Positions 62,146 through 64,000 of a stretch of 64,000 bases of DNA are shown here, in pieces (positions within the stretch are counted from its first letter, which is position 1; every line of letters begins with the position of its first letter). Both the position numbers and the translations under genes were made by a program. This stretch comes from Camarhynchus parvulus (taxonomy: Eukaryota; Chordata; Aves; Passeriformes; Thraupidae): the NCBI RefSeq assembly GCF_901933205.1, contig NC_044573.1:88866546-88930545 (forward strand), in the 5' to 3' direction. The notes under the pieces are model-generated. The model was given only the letters and a program-made list of their open reading frames with translations. It was not told the origin of the DNA and did no database searches.

Positions 62146-64000
62146 GGAGAGGGAAGGCTTCCCCAGTCCTGCAAAACAGAACTCATGCAGACATCCTCCA
62201 GAGAGGGAGAGATGTACCTGGCAGAGAGCTGAGAAGCCCCTCAGAAGCAATAGGAGCTTATGATGGCCTTTTGATCAGCATATCTGTGTCCCAATATCAG
62301 ACATCACAGGTCAGGGGGGAAATACTGAGACTTAGGAAGGATCTTATTCTATCCAAACACAAAGGAGGGAATTTGCAGATCCCAGGAGCAGCACTGTAGA
62401 GCTACCCCTCACTGCAAGGCCTCCATCACTTCTTTTCTCTGGGGGCCCAAGGATGCATTCCCCAGCTGTACATTGTTTAGCCATGCTGGTGTGAAGGAAG
62501 GACATCCAGATGACAGCCAGCGTGGCTTATCTGAGTCCTCTGGGACACACAGGGCAGTGGGACCACCAGAACCATGGAAGATAGAATATGTCCTGCCTTC
62601 CAAGAAACATATATTCCTACCTCAAAGCTTCGTCATTATTTGGTGAACAACAAAAATGTTGTTACCAACAAAGTGGCTTAAGCAGATCAAATTTTGCTAT
62701 AGGTACATTTTTAGTGGTGCCTGATTGTAACTGGGAGAAATCAACTGGAAAAATCAGTCAGAAACATCCTGACATCTCATCTCTGAAATACACTTTAAAT
62801 GTTTTCAATATATTTTCAATACTTTTACATGTTTTGCATTTTTCTTTACCGTGCTCTTTGGATGCAGTCAGAAAATCCCTCAGCAAACTCATAACTTGAA
62901 CTTCTGCCAACACCATGTACTGATTCCAATACTGAGTTTTTATAGAAATGTGAAAAGCAATCGATTAAATTTGGATAAATATTTAGGAGGACTTTTTAAA
63001 ACCCAGCTCTTGCTAGTGCCTTTCTCATATTTAGTTGCCACCTGAGACAGACAAGTAGAATGTCAAAAGCTCTGGAATGGATTACATTCCAGAAAGAACA
63101 GTGCGCTGCAAGGAAATTAGGAATATTTAATGACAATAAATTCCTCTGAGAAAGGACAAGATGAGTTGTATGAACAACCCAATCTATTTGTCACAGGTAA
63201 GCAAGTCATGAATAACAAATGGACTCTAATTTAGGAATGTAAATAGGGAGATGCCTGATTTGAGTCACACAGGTCTAAATATTTTAGGCATCATTATAAG
63301 AAAAAAACAGGCAATTTTGTACAGTTGTCTGGGCTCATAATGGGCCCTGGCTAAATCTAGTTTCCAATAGCAAGGCTTCAGGGGAGGTTTAATGATGCTG
63401 CAAATAGCAGTGCACAAAGCACTGTAACCATTTACTTTCTTTTAAGTTACAGCAGCATTTTAACAACAGCTCCCCCTCCCTCGCCCCTGCACACACTTCT
63501 GCTCTTTGTTCAGATTTTTGTTATAGAAACACCAATTTAAGTTGTCTGACTGCTCAGCTCAGACTTCCCATGTCCTGGGTGTTTGTGCGGAGCCAAATGA
63601 CCCTTACCATGTCCTCTGGATGCCATCTCCTGAAGAGAACAACAAGTCTGCCATGCTGGGGGGTTGCCTCGTGGTGTCAAAGCCCAGGGGGAATGGATGG
63701 CAGCATCTGGGGTACAAACCACAAACTATTTCAAAACAAAATATGTCTCTCCTCATCTCTGTTGCTGACAAAGGTATTGTAAACCCAAGTTTATCTTTTC
63801 TCCCTGCTCAACCAGATAGGAACAATAGGGAGTCCAGCTTTAGCCTTCTTTCTAGAAAAATGGTGAACAAATTACCCCTTATGTCGTGGGTAAAGGTGTT
63901 TGCCACTGTAGTGTGGTGCATCTTAAAGGCAGAGTCTGAAATGGAGTAAGTCCTTGGCTGAGAGCAAAGCAGAACATTTCAGGGACTGCAGCACGACAGA
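62146..64000. other. Intergenic DNA, no gene recognised
   Basis: AT-rich sequence apart from the last 450 bases. A 135-codon plus-strand frame at 63542-63949 has no recognised family and is overlapped by another frame, so it is not called. The window ends within unannotated DNA. Confidence 0.55.

Overview
The window looks like nuclear DNA from a bird, most likely a passerine. There are three lines of evidence. Several fragments are CR1 non-LTR retrotransposons, the dominant interspersed repeat of birds and reptiles. One solo LTR strongly resembles an ERVK-type LTR family common in songbirds. The single recognisable gene is a vertebrate serotonin receptor with a very conserved, near-human protein sequence. 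No prokaryotic features, tRNA, rRNA or CRISPR array were seen.

The one convincing protein-coding gene is HTR1E (5-HT1E receptor, Gi/o-coupled GPCR) on the minus strand. Its coding exon is intact at 18056-19150. A likely 3' UTR runs leftwards to about 17.62 kb, where AATAAA signals occur. A splice acceptor lies about 150 bp upstream of the ATG. The human gene has a distant non-coding first exon. The only CpG island of the window (about 52.4-53.75 kb) lies 33-34 kb upstream on the same strand sense and holds a near-perfect minus-strand splice donor, so I propose it as the HTR1E promoter and first exon. If so, 19.3-52.85 kb is one large intron and about 53.75-64 kb is upstream intergenic DNA. 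The region 1-17.6 kb is downstream intergenic DNA.

Mobile DNA is sparse. There are CR1 fragments at about 0.76, 15.5, 19.6, 33.0-34.3 and 38.6 kb, and a doubtful one at 12.8 kb. An ERVK-like solo LTR (33292-33699) is nested inside the CR1 at 33-34 kb. A second solo LTR (43823-44576) has a perfect 5-bp target duplication. A pair of unidentified related repeats of about 390 bp lies at 24.4 and 61.76 kb and shares a perfect 22-nt hairpin. Short simple repeats are scattered through the window, and a 10-bp minisatellite sits inside the CpG island.

No new multi-gene system was found. The points most worth checking are the predicted HTR1E promoter/first exon with its minisatellite and alternative donors, the upstream ORFs in the receptor leader, the hairpin-bearing repeat pair, and a few long ORFs that are probably fortuitous.
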